Counted from the first letter of the stretch, positions 13,147 through 25,584 are shown. The stretch is DNA of 64,000 bases from Pogona vitticeps (GCF_051106095.1 NC_135786.1:87208001-87272000); one strand, 5' to 3'. Program-made: numbers and translations. The notes: a model not told the origin generated them from the sequence alone.

Positions 13147-13420
13147 TTCTATCAGTATCATAGAATCATAAAATTGTAGAGATGGAAGGCACCTCAGCAA
13201 TCCTCAAGTTCAGCCCCTGCCAGTGCAGGAAATCAATAGCTAAAGTCTTCCTAACAAGTAACCATCCAAGCTCTGCTCAAGTGGTGCATTCTCCAGTGAA
13301 GGAGAGTCCACCACCTTCTGAGTCAGTTGATACCATTGTTGAATAGCTCTTTCATTGTTTCAAAGTTCTTCTTAATGTTTATTCGTTTAAGTGGATTTCT
13401 CAATGCTCTCCAAACTGTTT
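13147..13420 (-). mobile_element. CR1-type LINE 3' fragment
   Basis: It starts with the CR1 tail words ATCATAGAATCATA and AGATGGAAGGCACCTC, then AGTTCAGCCCCTGCC, and continues as diverged CR1 3' sequence to about 13420. Confidence 0.65.
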
Positions 13421-13735
13421 TTGTCATTAAAAAAACCCTATTCATTCCTATAGAAAGGGCTTAAAATTTAGGAGTATCTGAAACATGGTTCTTGGAAAAA
13501 ACATTTGCAGTGTTTGCTTTGTACAGTTAATGGGAAGATTATTAGATTGTTCAGAAAAATATCTTGAAAAATAGGTTTCTACATCCAATTTAAAGTGAAT
13601 TACAAAGACACCCCTTCTGATACAGTATGGAAGTTTTATTGTAAACTATGTGTTGCAAACAGTTATGCAACATAAACATATACACTCAGCATCTAGGACT
13701 CTGTGTATTGTTGCTTGCATACTCATTTCCTAGAA

Positions 13736-13871
13736 CAGAGGTCCCTGACCTTGGTTCCTCAGATCTTCTTGGACTATAACTCCCAGAAATCTTGGCTAGC
13801 ACAGCTGGTGGTGAAGGCTTCTGGAAGTTTTAATCCAAGAACATCTAGGAACCCAAGGGTGGGGACCACTA
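13736..13871 (+). mobile_element. hAT MITE with 8-base target duplication
   Basis: The ends CAGAGGTCCCTGACCTTGG and CCCAAGGGTGGGGACCACTA are imperfect inverted repeats. TCCTAGAA flanks both sides perfectly (13728-13735 and 13872-13879), the 8-base duplication expected of hAT transposition. The inside carries the common word GACTATAACTCCCAGAAATC. Sister copies lie at 44636 and 59742. Confidence 0.88.
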
Positions 13872-14818
13872 TCCTAGAAGATGGCTGCCCATCATCCTTG
13901 ACTGGGGTGGCAGAAAAGGATGGATAACTGAATTTAAGCCTCTCATTTTCTCCTTTCTCTGATATGCCAAATGTTCAATGCTGTCAAAGTGGATTGTGCC
14001 AAGCTATGTATTTCAACAGACTATAAAGTTCCTGAAGGGCGCATGATTTATTAATTCAGTTTTTCTTTGTCCCATTCACTCTTCCATGCAAATACCTTGT
14101 AGTAGATTGTTTGACTGTTTTATTTCATCTGGGAAATTGTGCATTTTTAATGCACAGCTTGGCACTGCACTTTATTTACACTTAGGGTGCAGTCAGAGAG
14201 CAGCAAAGGCACTTGCTTGATCATACCAGAAAGTGCTGTTTTAATGGGAGTGGTCTCCCTTAAAGTGACTTTTCCATCTGCCAAAAAATCGCTACAGCCC
14301 AGCCTCCCAAAAATCAAGCCCTACAGCTGGGCCAAAAAGATCCAGGTTAGGTGCAAATCAGGATCAGACTGGAGTGCATTTCCCCAAGTGTCACGTGAAT
14401 GCTGGGAAATAGATTGCACTGGAGCGCCCCAAAAGCAGCCCAAACTGCCATCTATTTCCCCATGTGATCACACCCTTGGTAGCACCTCTCTAGATCGTAT
14501 TTCACAGGATGCATAATTTAAGTCAAGTGATAAACTGCTGCTGCAGTTATAAAAAGTTGGTTTTATTTATTTATTTATTTTATTTTTTCATTTTCATTCC
14601 ATCCTTCTTCCATCGATCTTAAAGAAAGAAAGATATAAGGTTATTATTGGCTTTCTTCTCTTGTAAAAAAATATACAAGTAGCTGAAATAATCCATTGTG
14701 ATGATACTATATGGGACAAGATTGCAGCAAGATTAAGGCGAGATACATTCCAATCATACTTCAGCATTCTTTGCCCATTGTGTCTGGAGAAAATTAACCA
14801 TTCCGCTTCTCTCATAAG

Positions 14819-15007
14819 TTACTTTGGTCTCAAGGCCTCCCACATTGCTTCTGTTTGCTCTTGTGATACAGAACCTCCGGAGTAATCAAGACAATCTGCA
14901 TTCCACATACCGATACCCCGCAAACCATGTTCTTTCACATAGGCTGCTTTCAGAGAAATGCTCTTGGGATTATCAAACCACAATTGATGAAAAGTACCAT
15001 TGGAATC
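14819..15007 (-). CDS. CTBS: CTBS copy 1, terminal exon 7
   Basis: 189 bases encoding GTFHQLWFDNPKSISLKAAY and LRGIGMWNADCLDYSGGSVS, ending EALRPK and TAA. The family C terminus is kept, including the RGIGMWN strand. Confidence 0.97.
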   Translation of the reverse strand, partial: DSNGTFHQLWFDNPKSISLKAAYVKEHGLRGIGMWNADCLDYSGGSVSQEQTEAMWEALRPK

Positions 15008-18000
15008 CTACAAAAGAATGAAATCAAGAACATGTTTACACGCTTTCTGGGTTCTTTCAAGCCAACCTCACAGCATTAAATATTCCCACAAGTAAGGAAA
15101 ATCTATGAAACTCTGTGGATTAAGACTATGTTAGAAAAGGAATGCATAACTGTGCAGGATCCAAGGACTTCATCTATTCCATTTTTTAGCCACAGGGACC
15201 ACACCCGCCCACTTCCCCAAATGGAAAATGTCAATATTGTAGAAATTGCTTCTGGCAGCCATTTGAAGTACAGAACTTCTCCATTTGTGGCTAATGTGAT
15301 TGGGGCTGATGGTGGAAGGGCTTGCATGATTCCAGGGGCCACAGAAAAGCACTTCCCAAGACCCACATGCTCCCACTGTCCCATACAAGCCCAAACACTT
15401 TTTTTAGAAATATATGCTACCTATAAGCATTCCTGTTTTGTTTATTTATGCTTTTTGTATAAAGAAGCCATGTGCTCTAGTCTTGTGTGCTCTAATCTCA
15501 GTTTATATTTGCTTCAGAAACTGGGACAATGGAGATCAAACTTCATGCCCATCTTCCTTTAACAGATTCCTAACACTGCCAAAGGTATTGTGCAGGTAAG
15601 CACAATACCTTTGTGGCACATAACAACAACATAAACAATGAAAATCTTGGCAAGGAAATATTATCTCCTTTTTTTTTAAATAGCTACCCACTTCCCAATA
15701 TTACTTTCCTCCTTTTCTTTTGCTTTATCTTTACTATATTAATCTTTATATATTTTTAAAATATCTTTTTTTTAAAGTACGTACAGAAGAATGCAAGAAT
15801 AGAAAGACAAGATCTGGAGGACGTGCGGTGTAACCGACAATGCATACTGGTGGATTTGTAGTGATAGAAATTATATTCTACCTTTTTAAATAGAATCCTT
15901 ACGTAGCCCAAATTATTTTTATAGAATAACAATATTTTTAAAGTTCTCTTTATAACAATTTACCTGATATTCCAAATATGGAGATTTATATTCTTCATTC
16001 CACAAGATCCCAGAAAGAGAACTATTTTCTCGATTCATTATCGTTCTATATGGGACTTGAAGAGCTGGAGCCTTAGGGCATGGAAAAGGAATTTTTGCTA
16101 AAGAGCAAACATGGGCCTGAAAAAAAATGAAACTTACATTATACAGCTATTTGAGAAACTCAGGAGGGGGATGCATTGGAATTTCTTGCCCATATAATGC
16201 TATGACCACACTGGCAAATAGTACACTGGCAAATAGTACAGAATTTGCTGCAGAAGTAGAACAGATTAATTTGACCTTTTCCAACCGATCACATGATGCA
16301 GAAACCAACGTGAATAACCCAGGCCTATTTTTCTTCTTAATCTTTTCCCTGCTACCGGATGGTGTGTAGGGGATTTCTATTTTTTAAAAAGCTGGAGTGA
16401 TTCAAATGGTGTTTTACCCGTGTGATCAGTTGTTTTGTTCTCCAAAAAGACGGGAGATGTAGACTGGGGATGTACTAAGCTAGGCATGATGTTCTGGACA
16501 GTGTGAATATCCATCTTTCTCCATAGTCTTTGATTTTTTAAAAACTTTTAAATAACAAATTAACAAGTTAGTGCTAGATCACCTTAGCAGTGCATTGATA
16601 CATTCGTTTAGTGCCTGATCACCTATGCATGAATAAAATATTTTAAAAAAAAAAAATCACAATTGATATGAAGTAAAAACAACTCATGTTCTACAGCAGA
16701 CTAATATGGTTTTGCAGTATGCGTGTATGTGTTTGTATATTATGGAGAACTTTGGGAAACTGTCCCTTTTCCCTAGAGCCATGCAACAATTTAAACAGCT
16801 CACCGGCTTTACAATGAAGCATAAAAGGAAAGCTGGAGATTGGTGGAGGGTGGGATCAAAGGAAGGAGGGCTATAGCATGGATCAAGCAATGCGGGATTG
16901 AGGACCCAGTGTGAGCACTGGCACAAAATATTCCATGGCCTCTGTGTGATCCCTTAATCCAAACAGAAGCGTAAAATAGGCTGCAAATCAAGCTGCATTA
17001 AAGCAAATTGCTCTGATTTGACTTACCAGTGCAGTTGCAGCCTAAGTATCCATAATCCTATTAATATATCCTATGAACTTATCAATTTTATTCACAAGAA
17101 TTAAGAAGGTCTCTATCTCCAAAATTATAGAGAGAGCTGTCAGTTATGTCAGCATTAAACTGGGAATATTTCTGCCATTTGAAGGGAAATGTGTGTAGGC
17201 AGCCTATGGCATACATGTGGATACGGCATCACTAACCAAATGCTACAAGGCAATCCAGTGGAGAAGCAGTGTTTCATTTGTGCAGCTTTTTTACTGATTA
17301 CCAAAACCACTCAATATACAAATCTACTCATGTAATGGCAAACATGGAACTCCCAACAATGCTGTTTGTGGTTAGATGCACAACATGAGGGTGGCAAATT
17401 TTCTGAGGAACTGTGGTAAGCAAATTCTGTATTGCCCTACTATATGTAAGCCCTCACAAACTGTTGTTTTCCTCTGGAGCCACTCTGTTGTAGCTGTTTT
17501 TCCCAGATTCAGTACACTGCAAAATGGGAGGAAAGCTATTAATGTGGGGAGCAACTGAAGGGGGCAGAGTTAACCACCATGCCTCCTAACTCCCCACTTC
17601 TCTTTCACAAATACCCTTACTCCTGTTTGCACAAAAATACCAAACTGAATAGTAGTGGTACCCGCACTGAAAGGAAGATTATGACGAAGAAGGGGTGGGG
17701 AACAACCAATAACAACTGTTATTTATAATTGTTCCATCTCTGGAATTCTATTCTCAAACTGAAAACCTAAACACACTTAATTACATGTACCTCTTTAATA
17801 AATGGGAGTTCTTCCTTGATAGGTATGGATTAGTACCTACGCTAAACATATAACAATTCTAGTAAAGAGAAAACTACTCAGTAACCTCTCCACCTCATCC
17901 CATTCCATGTTAATTTACTTTTAACCAATAGGGTCTTATGATCTAGCTATCTTCATTATACTTTAACTTGTAGTGAAGACTTCTACCCTAATAACAGGTA

Positions 18001-21000
18001 TCACCCTGACTTGCTTGATAAGGCGAAGGTACTATTTAAGTATATCAGTCAGTATGGACCAGCCAGCATTGGATGATGCAAAGCACATTACAGTACTATA
18101 TTTGACGAAGAACAACAGATAACCCAGGTTATGAAAGTTGCTTGGCATCTGCATGTCAGTGGAAAATTTCCATCCACAAAAATAAAAGAACAGAAACTAC
18201 AGCCAGGAAAAGTTACTGAGAAATTAGGTATCTTTCCCTTACCTCAGATAACCTTAGGCAAGTATAATCATAGCCGTACCATGGAACACCCATCACAAGC
18301 TTCTTTGGATTAATGCCCATGCGGATGTAATTGTCATATCCTAATTTAATACAAAATTTAAAATTTGTCTGGATTTTTTTCATTCTTCCCTTCAGCTACC
18401 TTTGTAGCATCAGCTATTCAAATGCTACTCAGGCAGATATTCAAGATGCAACCAGACGTACACATCTGTTTCACATGCAGCTTCATTTGTTCTTTAGTTT
18501 CATATATGATTTGTGTTTTAATTTACTCATGGAGAAGACAGCCTAAAACGGTAACAGATTTGAACAGATTTTAAGATGGCTCATGCCTTACAGCTAAAAG
18601 CCCTGCTTGGCAGAGCGGCAAGGCATGTTTCTAAGAATCGGCCGCAGCAGATTGCATCTTTGAGGCTTAAAAGAACCAACACACAGTTTTGGTATCTCCT
18701 ACTGCAGATTTATGCAAACACGCATTGCAACTCTGTCAAAGAGGGCATCAGTGTACGCTGCCTTTAAGTAATCAACATAAAAAGAGGTAGATTGATCATA
18801 AGTAAAGAACCAAGGATTGCTGTCGCCACTTCAAAAGGTCTCACTACTGGTTCTCCAGAGCATAAAGTTTGGGCTAATACCTACCGGCTATGGTCTGCTT
18901 GTATGGAGCATTAGCTGCTGCCACGCAGTGCGACCACATTTGATTCTGTTCATCGTAAGACATCACAAACAAGAAATCACAGGAACTGGCAATTGCACTG
19001 TAGTTGTAACATCTGTGGTCTATGCATTCTGGAGACCAAGCTACATCAAAAGTTACCTATGGGGAAAAAGATGAGCACAAATCTCTTTCTCTCAGGATTT
19101 CAAACGAGGCTGCTATCACTGTTTCTTAGCTACTGTCTTGTGCACCTTATAGTTCTCTTGCTTTATTGCACATAAGTTTTACTGTATTACTGTTTATTTT
19201 AACAAAGTCATTTATTTAACAATGACTGCAAATCATGTTAAAGCATTCACATCAAAAGGTGGGGCATAAGTTCCATAAATAAATCAAATTTGAATAGCCA
19301 GTTAGTTTAAAGTGTAAGTCCGCCCACCATCCCTGGCCTTCATAGAAGATTTGAGATCTGGTACCCACAAATATTCAGTACTGAAATGTACTGTAGTCTT
19401 GAGAAGGTAAATACTGACTGAAATCTAGTAGTAGGTTGCAACTACAGTACACTCATTGAATCAACAGAACTTATAGAAGAACTGATTCACCAAATCACCC
19501 CCACTGATTTAATGGGCCTACTCATTAATGAGGAGGCATTGCTTAATTTTTACCTGTGATCCTGGAATCTCTTTGTGAAAAGCTTCAGTTGTTTCTTTGA
19601 CCAAAGCTGTTAATGCATAGTATTTAGCAGACCTCTTTTTAACCCTTTGTTCAATGTCTATATTGATTCCATCCATATACTGCTCCTTTGCCTCGTCTAT
19701 CTTTTGCCTTATCCAGATGGCTCGGACTGATGGATCAGTAATTTTCTTCAGAGATATGTCTCCTAAATTATAGACACGCACACACACACAAACATATTAT
19801 GAAACAAATGGTTTTGTATTATCATGAAAAAAAATACAATCTGAGATCACCTTGGTTTTAGATTGGGAATTGGCTGTATTATGCATCTGATTTACATAGC
19901 TATGTATTATAGCTATGGATGTAGTACTTGAAGTTTATCTGTAGCTGCACTGGATGCACAGTTCTTTTCTGAGTAAACTTTTCTTGATCAACTGAAGACA
20001 GTGTAATTTGAAAATATCAACAAAAATGGTCTAAAAATATCACTGCTGTGGGAAGCTATTAGTGATATTCTGAATGTGTGCTTGCAATGTTTGTCATTAA
20101 CAGTTTAACAGAGCTGAAATTTTCTACTGGTTTAGTCAAAACATTTGAGCAATTAATAACATGCTCCTGAATTTTCAATTAATTTTAATACAACTATTTG
20201 TTAAAAAGATATACATATAGGTAGAGGGAAAGCACCACCATCTAAAAGGATGCACTGCTCGTTTTTCTTACTCCAGGCATTATACTGCTCTAATACAGGT
20301 GAGCATTATCAAAAAAAAAAAAAGTCAGGTTTGTATTCCTTTAAACATTTCTTATTCTATACAAATGTGTGCACATTTAAATGACTGATCACTTAACTGA
20401 CTAGAAACTATAAATCAAACATTTTAAATGTCTTTAACTGGGAAATCTGTCAAGTTTCAAAAGATAGGTTCTCAAAGAATATACTATCAGTATTTTATGG
20501 AAACAAATCATAATGGAGATCAGCAGCCTTCCTTGAGAACAGTGATAAAAATCTAATGGCAAAGCCAACTTTCACACTCTGTATACTGTATTGTGACAAT
20601 ACTTATATAAGTTTCCAGGTGTGTGCACACAATAGCAATAGGTTTCACTGATCTCAGTGGAGCTTATTTCTGACTAAAGATGTTGAGAATCTGGCTCCAT
20701 AAAAATGTTTTTATTATTCTCGTCAGAACGTACCGTTTAGAACTATCCTGGATCCTTTTGAATGAGCGTAACATAGCAATTCAGGATCGTATTTTCCAAA
20801 AATCACCACTGTTGTTATTTGTGACCAGTCATAGTACCTCCAGGTCTTCCCACCAACATCAAATACAAAGACCTGTAGATGCACAGCAGGAAAAATTGAG
20901 CTCTGTATCACTCTGTGTCCCAATGGCTTGCTTCCTCTGCTCCTTGTTGGAGGGGTAGAGGAACTGATATTTCTTTTAAAAGACTGTAATAGACCACTGT

Positions 21001-23375
21001 CAATGTGTTGCATTATTTCTCTCTTTCAGACAAAGCAAAGAATTTTTTTTATAACGCTAAACATTTTTTGCATTTCCTCTGCCCTTCACCAAGGAGCAGA
21101 GGAAGAGCTCAATTTGCTGATATCCTGAAGAGGCTAATTTATTTAGCCACTTCACAGTATCATATGTCCAAGTTGAAAGAGCCTTGACAACAAGGCTTGC
21201 TTTTCCTCTGTTTCCAGCAATCATATGTGCTGGAAACAGACCAAAAACAAAGTGATCCTACCCGCACCAAAAAAGCAGAAGCGTCTGATGGGGCTCAGAA
21301 CACTCTGAAGACAAATTGGATCACTCGAGTGATTACACTGTGTGATTGCCAGAAAAAGGAGTAAACCAATCCATCCCTGTAACAGATCAAAGAGCAATCT
21401 GCATCTGACTGCACCCCTGGATTCCTATATTGAGGGGGAGGGGATTTGTCCTTGATGGCCCTCCTTCCAGCTCCATTATTGTATGATTCTATGAAAAGGA
21501 TGGCGTGGCATGACAAACACCTGTTGATTCCTACTAATCAATATATTATTTTCTCAGACTGATTGTTGAATACTGTAATCTGTTCTAGAATTCAGCTCAA
21601 TATTGACATCCCACTAACTGGTCCACAATTTCCAGGATCCACTTTTAGGAGGGCAACATTTACCCATTTCCAGTACTTCAGTTGTTTTCAAGGGATCCCC
21701 AAAGGTTACAACGTCTCTGTAAACTGCACAATCTTGTTCAGTATCTGAGTATATAATTCATTTGGTCTTTCACACATAAACTCATGTAGGTTAGCTAGGT
21801 GCTCTCTAACACATCCTTTACTTATTCTGGTATAATATATGTTACCATTTATACTTGCTCCAGACTGAAGATTACTCCCTTTGTTAGTAGGAGTCTGAGA
21901 CAAAAAAGTTTAGCAATTCTACCTTCTCTTTGTCATCTGCAAAGAACTCATCCTACTTGAGCAATAAACTTAAAACTTCTCCTTGATAATGGTTGTTTTG
22001 TTTTTTTGCTTCCAAAAGAAGCCCTGTAATTTTTAGCATCTCTGGCAACCCTCAGCTCATGGCAGGATTTCACAATATTCTTGTAATTTTGAGCAACTCC
22101 ACTGTATTCTTTGTTGATTTTATGTGCCTTAACTCCCATTATGTGTACATCTTTCTTTTGAATCTCAGCTCATGAGTTCCTTCTACTTCTTTTAAATCGC
22201 CTGGTTTTAGATAGGCTTGTCATGTGTTTGTGCTTTCAACATTTCAGTTTTCAATCTCCCATTGCTCCTAAACTTGTCACACTACCCCTACATCCTCTCT
22301 TTTCAAACTTAACACTCTTTCCCCTTAGTATTTTCCTGTAGGAAGCAAACATCATCTGCTTATTAACAAAGGGAAAGCTTACGTTATACCAGAGCTTGGA
22401 AAAGATGATTTTTGAACTACTGTATAGCTCCTAGCCAGTATAAACAGTCCATGCTGCCAGCGGGATTCTGGGAGTTGTAGTCCGAAAAATCTGATTTATA
22501 ATTCTGAGTTACACCCAAGCCTTCCTTGAGCCCACGTCCCTTCGTCCAACAGGTCTTGTATCTTTCAACAGTCGTACGTATCGAGAATAAATTCTACCAG
22601 GGAAGGTGCATAGTTCTGCGAGCCCACGGTTTGCGTGCAGGCGGTTCCAAGTTTAGCCCTTCACGCCTCCAGATATGATCAGGCCGGGATCTTGCCTGAA
22701 AGATCGCAGTAAATGTAAATCAGGACAGTCAGGCGTGCGTTTCAGCCAAAGTGATAATTTGAACTCGTGTCAGGTTCACACCTTGTGTATGTGCGGGAGT
22801 GTGACACCGAGCAACGGATCCTGGCGATAAGGAAGCGTTTGAGCAGCTCTCAAAACAAGGATGGATAACAAAAAGCCATATAGATATTGTTGGACTACAA
22901 TTCCCAGCATCCCTCACTCTCCGAGGCAGGAGTGGCGGGAGTTCCAATCCCACAATAGGCGGTGGCCCATTAATTGCCCCTCCGTCGCAAGGCCGTAAAA
23001 CTCAAAGCACACCGGTCTGCAACCCTTAGAGACACCCAGAGGAGAACAGCCTCAAGTCCCTCGATAGGCCGCCCCCTTTTTCATGACGGGCCCTCCGTTG
23101 CTGCGGATTAGCTGCCCGCCGCGTCACGCGCCCCTCCACCAATCCCATCACGCTGTAGAGACCTCTCCTTTCCCCCCAAACTGACCGTTGCGCCTGCGCA
23201 CCTCAAAATCCCTGGCGCCCGAAATGGGGGCGCAGAGGTCGGGATCTTGACAGGGGCACGCGCCGGATCCTAACCCCCAGTGGAGGAAGATCGCGATCAA
23301 ATGGAGGCCCCCGCCCGGGAGGACGGGGAGGGCTCCCCCTCGAACCGACTTCTTTGCCCGAGCGTGTGTCTGCAT
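14819..23375 (-). CDS. CTBS: Di-N-acetylchitobiase, copy 1 (complete, diverged)
   Basis: Exons in gene order are 23202-23375, 20734-20872, 19554-19762, 18885-19056, 18243-18340, 15964-16116 and 14819-15007. All splice sites are GT/AG and phases agree, giving 377 residues and a TAA stop. This is a glycoside hydrolase family 18 enzyme; in mammals it removes the reducing-end GlcNAc of free N-glycan chitobiose cores in the lysosome. The catalytic signature DGINIDIE is intact, with the acid at about Glu142. Compared with copy 2 and the human protein as I remember it, conserved positions have changed: IEQEV is IEQRV, SPEYDAL is SAKYYAL, the NQT glycosylation site is KQT, and the exon 6 loop is three residues shorter. 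The start at 23375 is the first in-frame ATG, but it does not align with that of copy 2. It is open but unusually diverged. Confidence 0.93.
15964..16116 (-). CDS. CTBS: CTBS copy 1, exon 6 (altered loop)
   Basis: 153 bases against 162 in copy 2. It encodes AHVCSLAKIPFPCPKAPALQ then VPYRTIM and SSLSGILW. The family loop FRGAPCSDAAGRQ is replaced by FPCPKAPALQ, a net loss of three codons that keeps the frame. Confidence 0.95.
18243..18340 (-). CDS. CTBS: CTBS copy 1, exon 5
   Basis: 98 bases encoding YIRMGINPKKLVMGVPWYGY then DYTCLRLSE. This is the strand with the conserved MGVPWYGYDY block of chitobiase. Confidence 0.97.
18885..19056 (-). CDS. CTBS: CTBS copy 1, exon 4
   Basis: 172 bases encoding VTFDVAWSPECIDHRCYNYS and CDFLFVMSYDEQNQMW, both GH18 core blocks. 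The usual PYNQT sequon reads PYKQT, so a conserved N-glycosylation site is lost; NYS keeps another. Ends G|GTAGGT. Confidence 0.97.
19554..19762 (-). CDS. CTBS: CTBS copy 1, exon 3 (catalytic motif)
   Basis: 209 bases. It contains YMDGINIDIEQ, the GH18 DxxxDxE catalytic signature, then TALVKETTEAFHKEIPGSQ. The intervening segment RVKKRSAKYY departs from the family's EV...SPEYD. Confidence 0.97.
20734..20872 (-). CDS. CTBS: CTBS copy 1, exon 2
   Basis: 139 bases, the same length as in copy 2. It encodes VFVFDVGGKTWRYYDWSQIT and FGKYDPELLCYAHSKGSRIV, the first strands of the GH18 barrel. Ends G|GTACGT. Confidence 0.97.
21430..21496 (+). mobile_element. CR1-type 3' tail
   Basis: CCTTGATGGCCCTCCTTCCAG followed by TGTATGATTCTATGAAAA is the + orientation CR1-like tail. 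Confidence 0.55.
21560..22195 (-). mobile_element. Old non-LTR LINE fragment
   Basis: The - strand carries decayed coding remnants resembling a CR1-type reverse transcriptase, such as KYWKWVNVALLK and DPGNCGPVS (compare the usual WKLANV and DPGNYRPVSLTS). Several stops interrupt it. It lies in CTBS copy 1 intron 1, and family assignment is tentative. Confidence 0.45.
22970..23360. promoter_or_regulatory. CpG-rich block over CTBS copy 1 exon 1
   Basis: GC-rich sequence with many CG dinucleotides (for example CCGCGTCACGCGCCCC near 23120) spans exon 1 and the start of intron 1. It is the counterpart of the island over copy 2 exon 1, but shorter. It is likely the 5' control region; no TATA box is placed. 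Confidence 0.55.
23202..23375 (-). CDS. CTBS: CTBS copy 1, exon 1 (signal peptide)
   Basis: The donor is GATTTTGAG|GTGCGC, the same position as in copy 2. The exon encodes GACPCQDPDLCAPISGARDF after a weak hydrophobic run LHLIAIFLHWGLG. The ATG matching the copy 2 start is missing; the nearest in-frame ATG is about seven codons further upstream and gives a longer basic leader (MQTHARAKKSVRGG). The end of the exon is solid; the start codon is inferred. Confidence 0.75.
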
Positions 23376-23739
23376 TTTCTCTCCACCCACCAGATTTTTT
23401 TTTTGTGCCTACGGAAGGTGAGAAGGGCCAACAGCAGGCAGCACAAACTTAAAAAGATAGACTGACCATCGCATCGTCTGCCGACGGGACACTCTCACCT
23501 TTTTTTTTTAACCGCAATTTTCCTCCGCCTGTGGGGTAAAAAGGATGCACTGCCTATAAGAAACAATGGCAAAATCCCGAACTTTTTGTAACTGCGATTG
23601 GGAAGGAATGCCCTGCCCCCTAGAAAATGCTTCCCCCCCTTTTATTTTTATTTTTTTCCAAACGCCCATTGTAAATGGACAAAAGGGTGAGCGGATGAGA
23701 CCGGCTTACTGAAGACTTATACTGTAATTTTTCCGCACA

Positions 23740-23900
23740 TTATTAAAAATATTTTTACCCCACCTTTCTCCTTGAAAAGGACCCAAGGCGGCTTGCAGCA
23801 ATGAAATAACAATAGTTAAAATTGAAAACAATGAATATACAACAGTGGTTAATATCATTAAAAGACAAAACAGTATTGAAAACTACAAATAATGAATAAA
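23740..23900 (-). mobile_element. L2-type LINE 3' end
   Basis: TTTTACCCCACCTTTCTCCTT followed by CAAGGCGGCTTGCAGCAAT is the reversed 3' untranslated end of the same LINE family seen at 25820, 32216 and 40801. Confidence 0.6.
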
Positions 23901-25253
23901 GAGGCATCTTACATTATTAACAGTCAATATGAAGGCAAAGATCAATAAGCATATATATATATATATTTAAAAGCCACTCTGAGAAATGGAAAACACAAGT
24001 AGTACTAAAAATCCGATCAAAGAGGTAATGTATACCAACCTATCTAAAAATTGCACACATTGTTAGGTTGTTCTTTTGTAAATGTCTGCGAGGGGGTGTT
24101 CAGTGACAGCGTATTATGACAACCATCAGAAGCAATTTGCTGTTCAATGTCACACATAGGAAGTGAAGCTGAGCTTCAGAGTGATTGACTGCAATGTAAC
24201 TTCCATATGGTGGGGAAAGAGGGTGCGGAAGCTAAAGAATAATTTTTGGCATGGTTAGAATGTTGGGACTATGATTCGGGAGACTCGGGTTCAAATCCCT
24301 TCTTGGCCATGATATTGCAGAGCTTTGAATTTCTGGGAAAATACTTAACATATAAAACTCACAGAGGAGAATATCCTCAAGTTCCCCACATAGTCTGCCC
24401 TTTTCTCATTAACTGCCACTTTAGGTCTCAGTAACTCACCCTGAGACATTTGTAGAAGAAAGAATAAAAGTGCTCAAAATTACTTAAAGTTGTGAACAGA
24501 TCAACAGCAAACTAACAAATAACTGACTTCCACATTAAAGAGAAGGAGGGGAACACTCAGCAGAGAGGCAGGGCTCTGTTTGAATTCAGAGGCAGGAGGG
24601 AATGGTTGGTTGGTGCTGGATAGGCCGAAAGGCACCCTAGCTCACAAACGCCCCCTCCCAGTCACTCAAACCACAGGCAGCATGTGAGGTTGTAAAAGTT
24701 CTAGCACCTGATGGTGAGCAAGGTCAACCACAGTCTGACCTATCTCACAGGGTTGTTGTGAGAAAGGGCAGAGGTGAGTCATCTATGCCACCTTGAGCTC
24801 ACTGGGGGAACAGAGGAATAGAAATGCAATAATAAAGATATCAAAGTCCACTATTTTGAAGGCAGTTAGCATTGATATGGTTGTGTGTTGAGCACCCATC
24901 TTCACCCTGGTAAGGACAATCGTGCAAGTGGGTTTTGTATGTTGCCGGTTTCCTATGCCCTACATTTACAGCAAAGGTAGACTTAGTAACATATAATCCC
25001 CAGTCCGTCTTCTGAACCAAAGCGAATAATTCCGAATCTCCTGTTACACAGCATTGAAACAAATTTTTCAAGATAATTTGAAGCTGGGCACATTAATGTT
25101 TGATGTGAGGGCTCCCCCTAGTGCCACTTGTCTTTGTCAGAGTTTGTAGGCAGCACATTTTTGATACGGATTTTCTTTGTGAAGAAAGAAAAAGTACTGT
25201 ATGAGGAAAATACAAACATGCAGTAGTCATACTTTGCAGGTTTGTATGCCATA

Positions 25254-25584
25254 GGGGACGTGGTGCGCTGTGGGCTAAACCGCAGAAGCCTGTGCTGCAG
25301 GGTCAGATCGAATCCATGCGACGGAGTGAGCGCCCGTTGCTTGTCCCAGTTCCTGCCAACCTAGCGGTTCGAAAGCATGCAAAATGCGAGTAGATAAATA
25401 GGTACCATCTCGGTGGGAAGGTAAACAGCGTTCCGTGTCTAAATCACACTGGCCATGTGACCACGGAAAGATTGTCTTCGGACAAACGCTGGCTCTATGG
25501 CTTGAAGAGCGGGATGAGCGCCGCCCCCTAGAGTCGGACGCGACTGGACAAAAATTGTCAAGGGGAACCTTTACCTTTACCTTT
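25254..25584 (+). mobile_element. Sauria-type SINE, full length
   Basis: A tRNA-derived head (GGGACGTGGTGCGCTGTGGG, with GATCGAATCC), a conserved body, and the 3' end GTCAAGGGGAACCTTTACC with ACCTTT repeats. TATGCCATA flanks it exactly (25245-25253 and 25585-25593). The tail resembles that of BovB LINEs, whose machinery is thought to move it. This is a young insertion. Confidence 0.93.

Larger units (their letters stand above)
9832..14818. other. Convergent intergenic region, SPATA1 to CTBS copy 1
   Basis: No gene recognised. It holds the SPATA1 3' untranslated sequence, CR1-type tails near 12160-12240 and 13147-13420, a hAT MITE at 13736-13871, and TTTA repeats at 14563-14583 that also supply AATAAA on the - strand for CTBS copy 1. 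The stretch 10100-12100 shows nothing I can name. Confidence 0.6.
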
